A stretch of 7,130 nucleotides of DNA from an uncultured Actinomycetes bacterium (GCA_937888775.1 CALAQT010000112.1:1-7130), one strand, 5' to 3'. Shown: positions 1 through 6,675, numbered from the stretch's first letter. Made by a program: numbers and translations. The notes: generated from the letters alone by a model not told the origin.

Positions 1-2795
1 GGCAGCTCGGCTCGGGAACCTATGTCGAGCTTCTGGTAGATGTGGCGCAGGTGGAACTCCACGGTCTTCGGCGTGATGAACAGCGACTCCGCCATCTGAC
101 GAGTCGTGAGGCCCTTTGCCGCCAGTTCCGCGACGCGGCGCTGGCTGGGAGTGAGCGATGCCACGCCGCTCAGCTGCCCCCGGCGGGGGCGGGCACCGGT
201 CGCTGCGAGTTCGGTCAGGACGCGCTCGACGATCGCTTCAGCGCCGCCGCTGCGGCTGAGCTCGAGTGCTCTGCGTAGCGGCGCGCGCGCGGCGGCCCTC
301 TGGTTGGCGCGCCGCTGCGCGGCGCCGAGGTCGACGAGCGCGTGGATGTATTCGAGGCGCGTGGGGTAGCCCGCTCCGGCCTGCACCGCTTCGGCGAGCA
401 GGTGCAGGCCCTCGTTCCCGGTCCGTGACAAGCCGAGCACCCGCAGGTCGCGAATGACCACGCGGGTCACGCCGATGCGCCGCGCCCGTTCAAGCTCCTG
501 CTCGACCAGGGCGCTTGCCCGGTCGGGCTCGCCGAGCGCGAGGTACGCCAGCGCCGCCGTCGATCGCCAGGCGACGGCGCCCGGATTGTCGGTCGCAAAT
601 TCGCTTTGCAGCGAATCGCCGGCCCGGATGGCGTCCTCCAGCGCTTCCTGCGGGCGATGCTGAGCGAGCCGAAGCTGAGCCCGGACGTCGAGCAGGCAGG
701 GGTAGCGCACGCTCTTTCGCAGCTCAGGATCCTCTATCGCCGCCAGAGCGGTGTCAGCCTGATCGAGCTCCCCCCGCTGGAGATGGCACGAGGCCACGAC
801 ACCAGCTGCGGCACGGAGGTACGTGCTCGAGTCCTCGGGGCGTCCGTCAAGCGCTCGCTGGGCGCAGCGGGCGGCCTCCAGGATGTAACCCTGCTCGTAC
901 AGCGCCCACGCGCGGCAGTAGCTGACCGTTGCCATAGCCAGCGGTGATCCGCGCCCGCTGGCGTAGGCGAATGCGGCGTCGCAGATCTCGAGGTCGAGCT
1001 CGAGCTCGTCGACGAACAGAAGCGGGCTGGTCAGCAGGGACCAGCTCAGTCCCTCGGCGTGTGCATCGCTGAGCAGCGCCCCGTCGCACCAGGCCAGCTC
1101 CACCAGCTCCCGGACGCGAGCGCGCGGTTGCCCGCGCAGGCTGGCGGCGGCGGCAATGTGTGCGACCGCGGAGCGTTGAGCGGACGTGGGTGGATCGGTC
1201 AATCGCTCCAGAACCCGCCAATGGCGCGTCCAGGCCTCGCTGGCCAGCGACGGGACAAGCGCGGCAGCCGAGACGTATGCCCCATCGAGCTCCAGGGCCA
1301 GCGGCTCGTCGCGTTCAAGCCAGGCGAGCGCGCCGTCCAGCACCTCGGCGGCTTCCCGGTAGAGCCCACGGGTGTACAGCGCTCGGCCCTGGACGAGCGC
1401 CAGCTCGGCGCGACGGCGGGGGCTCTCGATGAGGTTCATCGCCTCACTCAAGCGTGCGGTCGCTTGTGGCAGTCCGCTCAGTCCCTCGGCGTGGCCAAGC
1501 TCGGCGAGAATCTCGCCCCGGGCATCGGCGGCTTGGGGGCGCTCGGCCAAAGCCCGCTCCAGCAGCCGCACTGCGCTGGCTGCCGACCCACTGGCCAGAG
1601 CTTTGTGCGCAGCTTTGCGCAGCGTCTCCACCGCGTCCTGGTCGTGTCCCGGTGGCGCGTGGAGCAAATGAGCGCCGATCAGCTCAGCCGGGCAATCATC
1701 TTCACGGAGAATCCGTGCGGCGTGGCGGTACGCGTATCCGTGGGCCAGCGGAGTCATCGAAGCCGCCACGGCGGAACGGATCAGCGGATGGACGAACGAG
1801 AGCGGGACGCCGGGGCGCAGCATGTGCACCGCGGCGAGTCGATCCGCGGCTCTCGCTGCCGATTCCTCGTCGATTCCCGCCAGCCGGGCGGTATGCCGAA
1901 GTGACGCGCCGTCGCCGAGCACGCTGACGGCGCCGGCGACGAGTCGCGCTTCGCTGGGCATCGTCGCGAGCCGTGCGACGACGGAGTCCACGATCGCCTC
2001 GGGCGCGAGCTGGGACAGCTGCTCGGCCGTCCCGCGGTCTGGGCGACGTCCATCGGCCGCGAGCTGGGCCAGCAGCTGGTCCAGCAGCAGTGGATTGCCC
2101 TGGGTGACCCGGGCGCACGCCGCGATGAACTCATCCGCGGCCTCGGGCAGTTGCGAGTGCACGATCGACTCGATCCCGTGATGACTGATCGGACCGGGGC
2201 GAATGGTCAGCGCGGTAGGCGCCGTGGCCAGCGCGATCAGCGCCTCCTGATCGGCCGCCGGCTCGCCCTGCGTCACGGCCACGATCAACACGATCGGTAG
2301 GTCGGCCAGCCGGATCGTCAGATAGCTCAGAAACCGAAGCGATGGAGGGTCCGACCAATGAGCGTCGTCGACGAGCATCACCAACGGCGCTAGCGAGCTG
2401 AGATTGCTCGCCAGCCAGAACAACCCGTGGATCAGCGGATAGCCTTGGTCTGCGGGCCAAGGGTCGGCCTCGAACAGTCCGCGTTCCAACAGAGCGCCGG
2501 CCGCTTGAGCCGGACCGCTGAGCAGGGGACCGCGATCATCAGGGTCGGTCGCTCTCCAGCGCGGCTCGAACAGCTGGATCGCGATGCCGAATGGGAAATC
2601 GGTCTCAAGCTCGCTTGCGGCAGCCTCGAGAACCGTCATTCCGGCGGCGCGGGCCAGGTCACCCGCGACCGTCAACAGTCGTGATTTGCCCTTTCCAGGC
2701 GGGGACTCGATCACGATCGTGCGACCGGCGCCGTCGGCGGTCCCATGCAGCGCATCGTCGATCGCCGCCAGCTCAGTTTCGCGCTCGACGAGCAT
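1..2795 (-). CDS. LAL-family (large ATP-binding LuxR) transcriptional regulator, C-terminus cut by window edge
   Basis: The minus frame is open from an ATG at 2793-2795 to the left edge, giving 931 residues. The N-terminus MLVERETELAAIDDAL is the usual opening of LAL/MalT-type STAND ATPases. Seen in order: a P-loop (SPPGKGKS, about 31-38), an ELETDFPFGIAIQLFEP segment typical of LAL proteins, a Walker B (LVMLVDDAHW, 138-147), a long alanine/leucine-rich helical region resembling TPR-like repeats (about 330-860), and a LuxR/GerE helix-turn-helix from about 881 with KTVEFHL at 910-916 and RAEL at 928-931. Only a few residues should be missing. Such proteins are thought to bind DNA after ATP- and ligand-dependent switching; the signal here is unknown. 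The P-loop begins with Ser instead of Gly/Ala, and the position usually holding the sensor arginine (AVRPGEP-like) reads AVTQGEP (T175). There is no clear Shine-Dalgarno before the ATG, but the family opening motif supports this start. It is divergent from murE. Confidence 0.94.
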   Translation of the reverse strand, partial: MLVERETELAAIDDALHGTADGAGRTIVIESPPGKGKSRLLTVAGDLARAAGMTVLEAAASELETDFPFGIAIQLFEPRWRATDPDDRGPLLSGPAQAAGALLERGLFEADPWPADQGYPLIHGLFWLASNLSSLAPLVMLVDDAHWSDPPSLRFLSYLTIRLADLPIVLIVAVTQGEPAADQEALIALATAPTALTIRPGPISHHGIESIVHSQLPEAADEFIAACARVTQGNPLLLDQLLAQLAADGRRPDRGTAEQLSQLAPEAIVDSVVARLATMPSEARLVAGAVSVLGDGASLRHTARLAGIDEESAARAADRLAAVHMLRPGVPLSFVHPLIRSAVAASMTPLAHGYAYRHAARILREDDCPAELIGAHLLHAPPGHDQDAVETLRKAAHKALASGSAASAVRLLERALAERPQAADARGEILAELGHAEGLSGLPQATARLSEAMNLIESPRRRAELALVQGRALYTRGLYREAAEVLDGALAWLERDEPLALELDGAYVSAAALVPSLASEAWTRHWRVLERLTDPPTSAQRSAVAHIAAAASLRGQPRARVRELVELAWCDGALLSDAHAEGLSWSLLTSPLLFVDELELDLEICDAAFAYASGRGSPLAMATVSYCRAWALYEQGYILEAARCAQRALDGRPEDSSTYLRAAAGVVASCHLQRGELDQADTALAAIEDPELRKSVRYPCLLDVRAQLRLAQHRPQEALEDAIRAGDSLQSEFATDNPGAVAWRSTAALAYLALGEPDRASALVEQELERARRIGVTRVVIRDLRVLGLSRTGNEGLHLLAEAVQAGAGYPTRLEYIHALVDLGAAQRRANQRAAARAPLRRALELSRSGGAEAIVERVLTELAATGARPRRGQLSGVASLTPSQRRVAELAAKGLTTRQMAESLFITPKTVEFHLRHIYQKLDIGSRAEL

Positions 2796-2915
2796 CCCCC
2801 CAAGCCCGAGATCGCCACCCCGACGTCCTATTGGGGCGCGACCAGCCTGGTAGTCATTTGCCAAATCGATCGACCCAAATCCGGCGCATAGTGGCGAAAC
2901 CAAGCCCCGGGTCCG

Positions 2916-2930
2916 CGGTGCATTGCACCG
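2916..2930. promoter_or_regulatory. 15-bp perfect palindrome, candidate operator
   Basis: CGGTGCA-T-TGCACCG has two perfect 7-bp arms around one central base. It covers the whole candidate -10 of the minus-strand LAL promoter, the classic position for a dimeric repressor or autoregulator. Its TTGCAC could also serve as a plus-strand -35, but no good -10 follows. The binding protein is unknown; the LAL protein or a TetR/GntR-type factor are possibilities only. Confidence 0.45.
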
Positions 2931-2949
2931 AAATGATTGAGATCGTCAA
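2922..2949 (-). promoter_or_regulatory. Candidate promoter of the LAL regulator
   Basis: Reading the minus strand, a -35 TTGACG (plus 2944-2949) is separated by 16 bp from a -10-like TGCAAT (plus 2922-2927). Five of six and four of six bases fit the housekeeping consensus. The predicted transcription start lies near 2915, leaving a leader of about 120 bases before the ATG at 2795. The -10 lies inside the palindrome at 2916-2930. Assigned by eye only. Confidence 0.45.
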
Positions 2950-2967
2950 TTCTCTCGAATCGTCCGC

Positions 2968-2979
2968 CCGAACGTTCGG
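2968..2979. promoter_or_regulatory. 12-bp perfect palindrome upstream of murE
   Basis: CCGAACGTTCGG is a perfect 12-bp inverted repeat about 95 bp upstream of the murE -10 candidate and about 20 bp upstream of the LAL -35. It is a plausible site for a dimeric regulator acting on either divergent gene. It resembles half of a Gram-positive LexA box (CGAAC...GTTCG) but lacks the 4-bp spacer, so LexA is unlikely. In GC-rich DNA a 12-bp palindrome can occur by chance. Confidence 0.3.
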
Positions 2980-3040
2980 CACCCTACTACGCGGTGGCAG
3001 CGCGGCGCGGCCTGGACTCGTAGTCGGGACTTCGCTAGGC

Positions 3041-3068
3041 TGGGCAGGACCGAGGCCGCGGGTACACT
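3041..3068 (+). promoter_or_regulatory. Candidate murE promoter placing the transcript start at the ATG
   Basis: TACACT (3063-3068) fits the actinobacterial TAnnnT -10 element, with a weak -35 TGGGCA (3041-3046) 16 bp upstream. Seven bases separate the -10 from the murE ATG at 3076, so transcription would begin at or next to the start codon. No purine-rich Shine-Dalgarno precedes the ATG, which agrees with leaderless translation. Confidence 0.45.
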
Positions 3069-3075
3069 GGCGCCG

Positions 3076-4515
3076 ATGCGGCTGGACGAGGTGATGCCCG
3101 ACGTTCCGGCCGGCGCACGGGACGTCGAGATAACCGATCTCGTGTACGACGACCGCCAGGCCGAGCCGGGATCGCTGTTCTTCTGCGTCTCAGGGTTCAC
3201 GCGGGACGGCCACGAGTTCGCGCCCGCTGCCGTACACCGCGGTGCCGCCGCCCTGGTGGTCGAGCGCCCGCTCGGTCTGGGCGTGCCGGAGGTCAGGGTC
3301 CAGTCGGTGCGCGCCGCTATGGCGCCCGCCGCGGCGGCGTTCTACGGCGATCCGACGGCGACGCTGCAGACGGTCGGCATCACCGGCACCAACGGCAAGA
3401 CGACAACCGCGTTCCTGCTCCGCTCGCTGCTTGAGGCGTCCGGTCACAGAAGCGGTCTGCTCGGCACGGTCAAGAGCGTGATCGGGGGGACTGAGCATCA
3501 GGTCCAGCGCACCACGCCTGAGGCGATCGACCTGCAGCGCACGTTTCGCGCGATGCTCGACGCCGGCGATCGGGCGTGCGTGATGGAGGTCTCCTCGCAT
3601 GCGCTTGAGCTGGGGCGCGTCGAGGCGATCCATTTTGCCGCCGCCGTGTTCACCAATCTGACCCAGGATCACCTCGATTTTCATCCGACGATGGAGGACT
3701 ACTTCAGCGCCAAGCGGCGGCTGTTCGTGGGCTCGGAGCTGGCCTCGGCGGTCATCAACGTGGATGACCCCTACGGAGCGCGGCTGGCGCGGGAGCTCCC
3801 CGATCCGATTACGTTCGCACTCAGGCAGGAGGCCGTCTACCGGGCCCTGGACGTTCAGACCGACCTTTCCGGCTGCCGCTTCAGCCTGCAGAGCCCAGAC
3901 GGCGCGGTTAGCTGCCACACGCCGCTGCGGGGAGAGTTCAACGTCTACAACGTGCTCGGAGCACTCGCGGCCGCCCGCGCGCTCCAGGTGCCGATCGAAA
4001 CGGCACTGGAGACGATCGCGACCGCAGGGCAGGTCCCGGGACGCTTTGAGACCGTCGACGAGGGTCAGGGGTTCGCGGTGCTGGTCGACTACGCCCACAC
4101 GCCGGACTCGCTGGAGAACGTGCTGAGGGCCGCTCGCGGCCTGACCGACGGGCGGCTCCACGTCGTGTTCGGCTGCGGCGGGGACCGCGATCGCGGCAAA
4201 CGGCCCCTGATGGGGGAGATCGCCCGCAGGCTGGCCGATCGGGTGATCGTGACCTCGGACAACCCCCGTTCTGAGGATCCCGAGGCGATCATCGAGGAGA
4301 TCCTGGCGGGCGCCGGCGGCGACGTCGACCACGAGGCCGACCGGCGGGAGGCGATCAGGCACGCGATCGCCGGTGCCGATCCGGGGGACGCGCTGGTGAT
4401 CGCCGGTAAGGGTCACGAGCAGGGCCAGGAGTTCGAGGCGGGACGAAAGATCCCATTCGACGACGTCACCGTTGCTCGTGAGGTTCTGCGCGGCGACCAC
4501 GCGGATCGCTCGTAA
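3076..4515 (+). CDS. murE: UDP-N-acetylmuramoyl-tripeptide synthetase (meso-diaminopimelate-adding)
   Basis: This 479-residue protein has the full length of MurE, the cytoplasmic ligase that joins meso-diaminopimelate to UDP-MurNAc-L-Ala-D-Glu using ATP. The N-terminal domain opens MRLDEVMP and contains YDDRQAEPGSLFFCVSG, the UDP-MurNAc binding region. The ATP P-loop is GITGTNGKTTT (101-111), followed by the TTPEA substrate loop (146-150), the EVSSHAL and DHLDFH central-domain motifs, and the lysine expected to be carbamylated (K213 in FSAKRRLF). The C-terminal domain has DYAHTPDS, GCGGDRDRGKRP, DNPR (395-398), which marks diaminopimelate rather than lysine specificity, and GKGHE (444-448). 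The usual DSR near the N-terminus reads DDR (D26 for Ser), which may slightly alter UDP contacts. The ATG lies at the normal family start. No murF, mraY or murD follows, so this copy stands outside a division/cell-wall cluster in this window. Likely leaderless. Confidence 0.97.
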   Translation: MRLDEVMPDVPAGARDVEITDLVYDDRQAEPGSLFFCVSGFTRDGHEFAPAAVHRGAAALVVERPLGLGVPEVRVQSVRAAMAPAAAAFYGDPTATLQTVGITGTNGKTTTAFLLRSLLEASGHRSGLLGTVKSVIGGTEHQVQRTTPEAIDLQRTFRAMLDAGDRACVMEVSSHALELGRVEAIHFAAAVFTNLTQDHLDFHPTMEDYFSAKRRLFVGSELASAVINVDDPYGARLARELPDPITFALRQEAVYRALDVQTDLSGCRFSLQSPDGAVSCHTPLRGEFNVYNVLGALAAARALQVPIETALETIATAGQVPGRFETVDEGQGFAVLVDYAHTPDSLENVLRAARGLTDGRLHVVFGCGGDRDRGKRPLMGEIARRLADRVIVTSDNPRSEDPEAIIEEILAGAGGDVDHEADRREAIRHAIAGADPGDALVIAGKGHEQGQEFEAGRKIPFDDVTVAREVLRGDHADRS

Positions 4516-4542
4516 CTTCCTCACATAAGAACTTCCTCACAT
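4514..4542 (+). repeat. Two direct repeats of 13 bp across the murE stop
   Basis: AACTTCCTCACAT occurs at 4514-4526 and again at 4530-4542, a period of 16 bp with a 3-bp spacer. The first copy contains the last two bases of the murE TAA stop. It may be a short tandem duplication or a paired binding site; no function can be assigned. Confidence 0.75.
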
Positions 4543-4561
4543 GGAATCAATTAAGACTAGG

Positions 4562-4642
4562 GGGTGCCCTGGTGCGAACGCCACCTCGGCATTGCTACGG
4601 TAACTACGGACTTAGGGGCGCACCCAACGTTGCACCAGGGGC
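4562..4642 (+). ncRNA. Candidate structured RNA element with competing stems
   Basis: CCCTGGTGC (4567-4575) pairs perfectly with GCACCAGGG (4632-4640), and the stem continues as AACG (4577-4580) with CGTT (4628-4631) after a bulged G, giving 13 base pairs around a 47-base interior. The same strand has other partners: GGTGCG (4571-4576) can pair with CGCACC (4619-4624), and GGGTGC (4562-4567) with GCACCC (4620-4625). These folds exclude one another, as in a switching leader. The interior carries a CTACGG direct repeat (4595-4600, 4604-4609). No known riboswitch class was recognised. It could also be a DNA dyad or a terminator-like structure, though no T-run follows directly. Confidence 0.4.
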
Positions 4643-4644
4643 GA

Positions 4645-4666
4645 TGCAAAATGAACGTATTTTGTA
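4645..4666. promoter_or_regulatory. AT-rich dyad, candidate operator or hairpin
   Basis: TGCAAAAT (4645-4652) and ATTTTGTA (4659-4666) form an 8-bp inverted repeat with one G-T mismatch around the six bases GAACGT. An AT-rich dyad stands out in this GC-rich DNA. It follows the competing-stem region directly and could be a regulator site or the base of a small hairpin. Confidence 0.35.
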
Positions 4667-4711
4667 CCCGGGGCCAGTAAACGAAGAAGTTGCTAAGTTA
4701 GGCTGGTCCTG

Positions 4712-4766
4712 ATTCAGAAGCCCGGGCCGATGGCCGCCATGGCTCGCGAGTAACACGTTTCTGAAT
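4712..4766 (+). other. Stem-loop in the transferase leader
   Basis: ATTCAGAA (4712-4719) and TTCTGAAT (4759-4766) are perfect 8-bp complements. Within them AGCC (4719-4722) can pair with GGCT (4741-4744), and ATGGC-C-GCCAT (4730-4740) is a further small palindrome. The layers suggest a folded leader RNA, but the inner loops are asymmetric. Confidence 0.35.
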
Positions 4767-4885
4767 GAAAACTATCGTCGCAGGCTGGGCGATGGTCTGT
4801 GTGCGTCAAACCCAAGTGAGAGTCAAGCCACGCCTGGGAAGGGCTTACAGAGTGCTGCCAATAGCAGACGCAATTAAGCATCGGA

Positions 4886-6454
4886 ATGACTGAGAAAGCG
4901 CCACAAAGGCAGCTTCGATGGAACCGACCTCTTGCGTCGCGCCGCCTCCAGCGCCACGAAAGCTTGGCCCACGATTCCGCCAGGGCATCGATTGCCCACG
5001 GCGATATATCACTCATCTGGGAGGCAGGCCGCGGCGCCGACCGAGCAGGTAAGGCGACGGGCTATCCGGTTCGCCTGAGACGGAACGCGTTCTTCAAGCG
5101 AGCGCTGATACTCGTTGATGTCCTGGGGGCGTGCGCGGCGCTGGCGTTCGCCGTGCTGGTCGTCGGGCAGGGGTCCGTGCACATGCGACTCGCCGCGATT
5201 CTGGTCGCGCCCTTCGTTGTTCTCGCCAGCAAGGTGATCGGTCTGTACGACCGAGATGAGGACGTCGTTCATAAGACGACGATCGAGGAAGCGCCGTCGA
5301 TTCTGCACCTGGCGGTGCTCTACGCCCTGACGGTCTGGCTCCTGGAGGCGGTGCTGTTCCACGGCTGGCTCACGCGTCCCGAGGTCTTCGCGCTTGCCGT
5401 GGCCACGTTTGGGTTGATCACCGTGGGACGCGCGGTTGCCCGCACGATCGCGCTTGCGATGACGCCTGCCGAGCGTTGCGTCATCATTGGCGACGCGACG
5501 GATGCCGCCCGGATCGCCACTAAGTTCGCTCAATCACGCTCGGTGAACGCCACCGTGGTCGGCCGAGTCGCGCTCTGGAGCGAGGAGAGAAACGGGAACT
5601 CTCCGAGCGTCGCGGCCGGCTTGGGCGACATCGAAGTGCTACCGCAGATCCTCACCCAACACGAAATCGAGCGGGTGATAATCGCACCCGGGGCCGGCGA
5701 CGAGGAGAAGATGCTGGACGTCATTCGTCTGGTCAAGGCACTCAATATGAGCGTGAGTGTTCTTCCGCGCCTGCTGGAAGTCGTGGGGTCATCCTCGAGG
5801 TTTGACGAGATTGACGGGATCTGGCTGCTTGGCGTCCGGCAGTTCGGCCTCTCGCGCTCGTCCCTCTGCCTGAAGCGAACGATGGACATCGCCGGTTCGG
5901 TAATCGGACTCGTCGTCCTAGCCCCGCTGATGGTGATGCTGGCGATGGCGATCAAGCTCGACAGCCGCGGCCCGGTGCTGTTTCGCCAATCGCGCATCGG
6001 GCGCCGGGGCCAGCGCTTCTGGATGCTCAAGTTCCGCTCGATGGCCGACGGCGCCGATCAGATCAAGGACACGTTCCGCGCGCTCAACGAGGCCGAGGGC
6101 GGCCTGTTCAAGATCAGCAAGGATCCACGCGTCACACGCGTGGGTCGTTTCCTGCGCCGGACGTCGCTTGACGAGCTGCCTCAGCTGCTGAGCGTTCTCA
6201 CTGGCGATATGAGCCTCGTCGGCCCGCGTCCCCTCGTCGAAGACGAGGACGCGCTGATCGAGGGTTGGAGGCGCCGGCGGCTGGCGGTAAGGCCTGGGAT
6301 GACCGGCCAGTGGCAGATCTTCGGCTCCTCACGGATCCCGATGCAGGAGATGGTGAAGATCGACTACATGTATGGGGCGAACTGGTCGCTCTGGCTTGAC
6401 CTGAAGATCCTGCTCAGAACGATCCCCTACGTGCTGAGTCGCCGCGGACTCTGA
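4886..6454 (+). CDS. Polyprenyl-phosphate sugar-1-phosphate transferase (exopolysaccharide initiating enzyme)
   Basis: This 522-residue membrane protein matches the WcaJ/CpsE-like class that transfers a sugar-1-phosphate from a UDP-sugar to undecaprenyl phosphate, the first committed step of exopolysaccharide or capsule assembly. Seen: a basic N-terminal tail of about 70 residues, four hydrophobic helices (about 73-93, 100-121, 138-158, 168-190), a soluble Rossmann-like domain starting CVIIGDATDAARIA (198-211), then the bacterial sugar-transferase domain. That domain has KRTMDIAG (330-337), a hydrophobic re-entrant segment (about 338-356), GPVLFRQSRIGRRG, KFRSM (382-386), DPRVTRVGRFLRRTSLDELPQ with the expected catalytic Asp-Glu pair D429-E430, GDMSLVGPRP (440-449), PGMTGQWQ and WSLWLDLKILLRT. 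Sugar specificity cannot be read from the sequence. The ATG lacks a clear Shine-Dalgarno and the basic tail is variable in the family, so the start is less certain than the rest. It stands alone, after a long structured leader. Confidence 0.95.
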   Translation: MTEKAPQRQLRWNRPLASRRLQRHESLAHDSARASIAHGDISLIWEAGRGADRAGKATGYPVRLRRNAFFKRALILVDVLGACAALAFAVLVVGQGSVHMRLAAILVAPFVVLASKVIGLYDRDEDVVHKTTIEEAPSILHLAVLYALTVWLLEAVLFHGWLTRPEVFALAVATFGLITVGRAVARTIALAMTPAERCVIIGDATDAARIATKFAQSRSVNATVVGRVALWSEERNGNSPSVAAGLGDIEVLPQILTQHEIERVIIAPGAGDEEKMLDVIRLVKALNMSVSVLPRLLEVVGSSSRFDEIDGIWLLGVRQFGLSRSSLCLKRTMDIAGSVIGLVVLAPLMVMLAMAIKLDSRGPVLFRQSRIGRRGQRFWMLKFRSMADGADQIKDTFRALNEAEGGLFKISKDPRVTRVGRFLRRTSLDELPQLLSVLTGDMSLVGPRPLVEDEDALIEGWRRRRLAVRPGMTGQWQIFGSSRIPMQEMVKIDYMYGANWSLWLDLKILLRTIPYVLSRRGL

Positions 6455-6675
6455 TCCGCCGGCAGCCCGGCCTGCGCAATCGAGGCGGCCGATCGACGCG
6501 GGCGACGGTGAGGCGGGGAAGGCACTCGGACGCAGTCGTGCGCCATCGGCCTATACGCCAGTCGCCTGCGCTCGCGCAGCCGGGAACCGAGCTCGGTCGC
6601 CGTTATCACGGCGGCTGGGACGCCAACCAGCCAGAAGACCAAGATATCGCCAAGCATCTTGCGCGCGTTTCCCAT
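6427..6675 (-). CDS. Doubtful small ORF with one membrane helix
   Basis: The minus frame from ATG 6673-6675 (or 6655-6657) encodes 82 (or 76) residues. Near its start lies a convincing membrane segment, LGDILVFWLVGVPAAVITAT, followed by a basic cluster (RLRERRR) that would favour a cytoplasmic C-terminus. The rest is arginine/proline-rich and looks like out-of-frame GC-rich DNA; the ORF ends inside the last 28 bases of the convergent transferase gene. A very weak promoter (TTGTCC...TATGTA, 19-bp spacing) lies upstream and there is no good ribosome site. It may be a small membrane protein, a remnant, or chance. Confidence 0.22.
   Translation of the reverse strand: MGNARKMLGDILVFWLVGVPAAVITATELGSRLRERRRLAYRPMAHDCVRVPSPPHRRPRRSAASIAQAGLPADQSPRRLST
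6458..6471 (+). terminator. Weak hairpin after the transferase stop
   Basis: GCCGG-CAGC-CCGGC forms a 5-bp GC stem with a 4-base loop, beginning three bases after the stop codon. No T-run follows. High-GC actinobacteria are reported to use hairpins without a U-tail, so a terminator is possible, but a short GC stem is common by chance. Confidence 0.25.

Larger units (their letters stand above)
4516..4885. other. 370-bp gene-free region between murE and the glycosyltransferase
   Basis: No ORF with family features or credible start occurs here on either strand. The stretch is visibly less GC-rich than both flanking genes and unusually full of dyads, described separately: competing stems at 4562-4642, an AT-rich dyad at 4645-4666 and a stem at 4712-4766. 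A pair GTCAAACC (4805-4812) and GTCAAGCC (4822-4829) sits 17 bp apart. No strong -35/-10 pair for the downstream gene was found by eye, so its promoter is unassigned. It most likely contains the murE 3' end and a long 5' leader for the transferase. Confidence 0.6.

Noticed and set aside
1059..1904. A 281-codon plus-strand open frame inside the LAL gene
   Set aside because: The minus-strand LAL frame is open and domain-consistent throughout; the plus frame has no recognisable motif.
2968..2979. CCGAACGTTCGG as a LexA/SOS box
   Set aside because: The Gram-positive LexA box has four bases between CGAAC and GTTCG; here the halves abut.
3190..4524. A 444-codon open frame on the minus strand opposite murE
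   Set aside because: It lies almost wholly antisense to an intact murE with all catalytic motifs, shows no domain, and is the expected by-product of GC-rich codon bias.
4596..4626. Slight resemblance to the cyclic di-AMP (ydaO) riboswitch core, GGTAAC...GACTTAGGGG
   Set aside because: The other conserved ydaO segments, such as the CCGAACCC and CAGCTAACCTCGTAAGCG-like parts, are absent downstream, and the pairing scheme differs.
4632..4652. GGGGCGATGCAAA considered as part of a cyclic di-GMP (GEMM-I) riboswitch
   Set aside because: The paired GGGCAAACC half, the GAAA tetraloop and the receptor were not found at the required spacing.
4714..5016. A 100-codon minus-strand open frame spanning the leader and the transferase start
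   Set aside because: No family resemblance, overlaps the transferase N-terminus, and crosses dyads better explained as regulatory.
5009..6030. Minus-strand open frames opposite the sugar transferase
   Set aside because: They are antisense to a fully motif-supported gene and have arginine/serine-rich, featureless composition.
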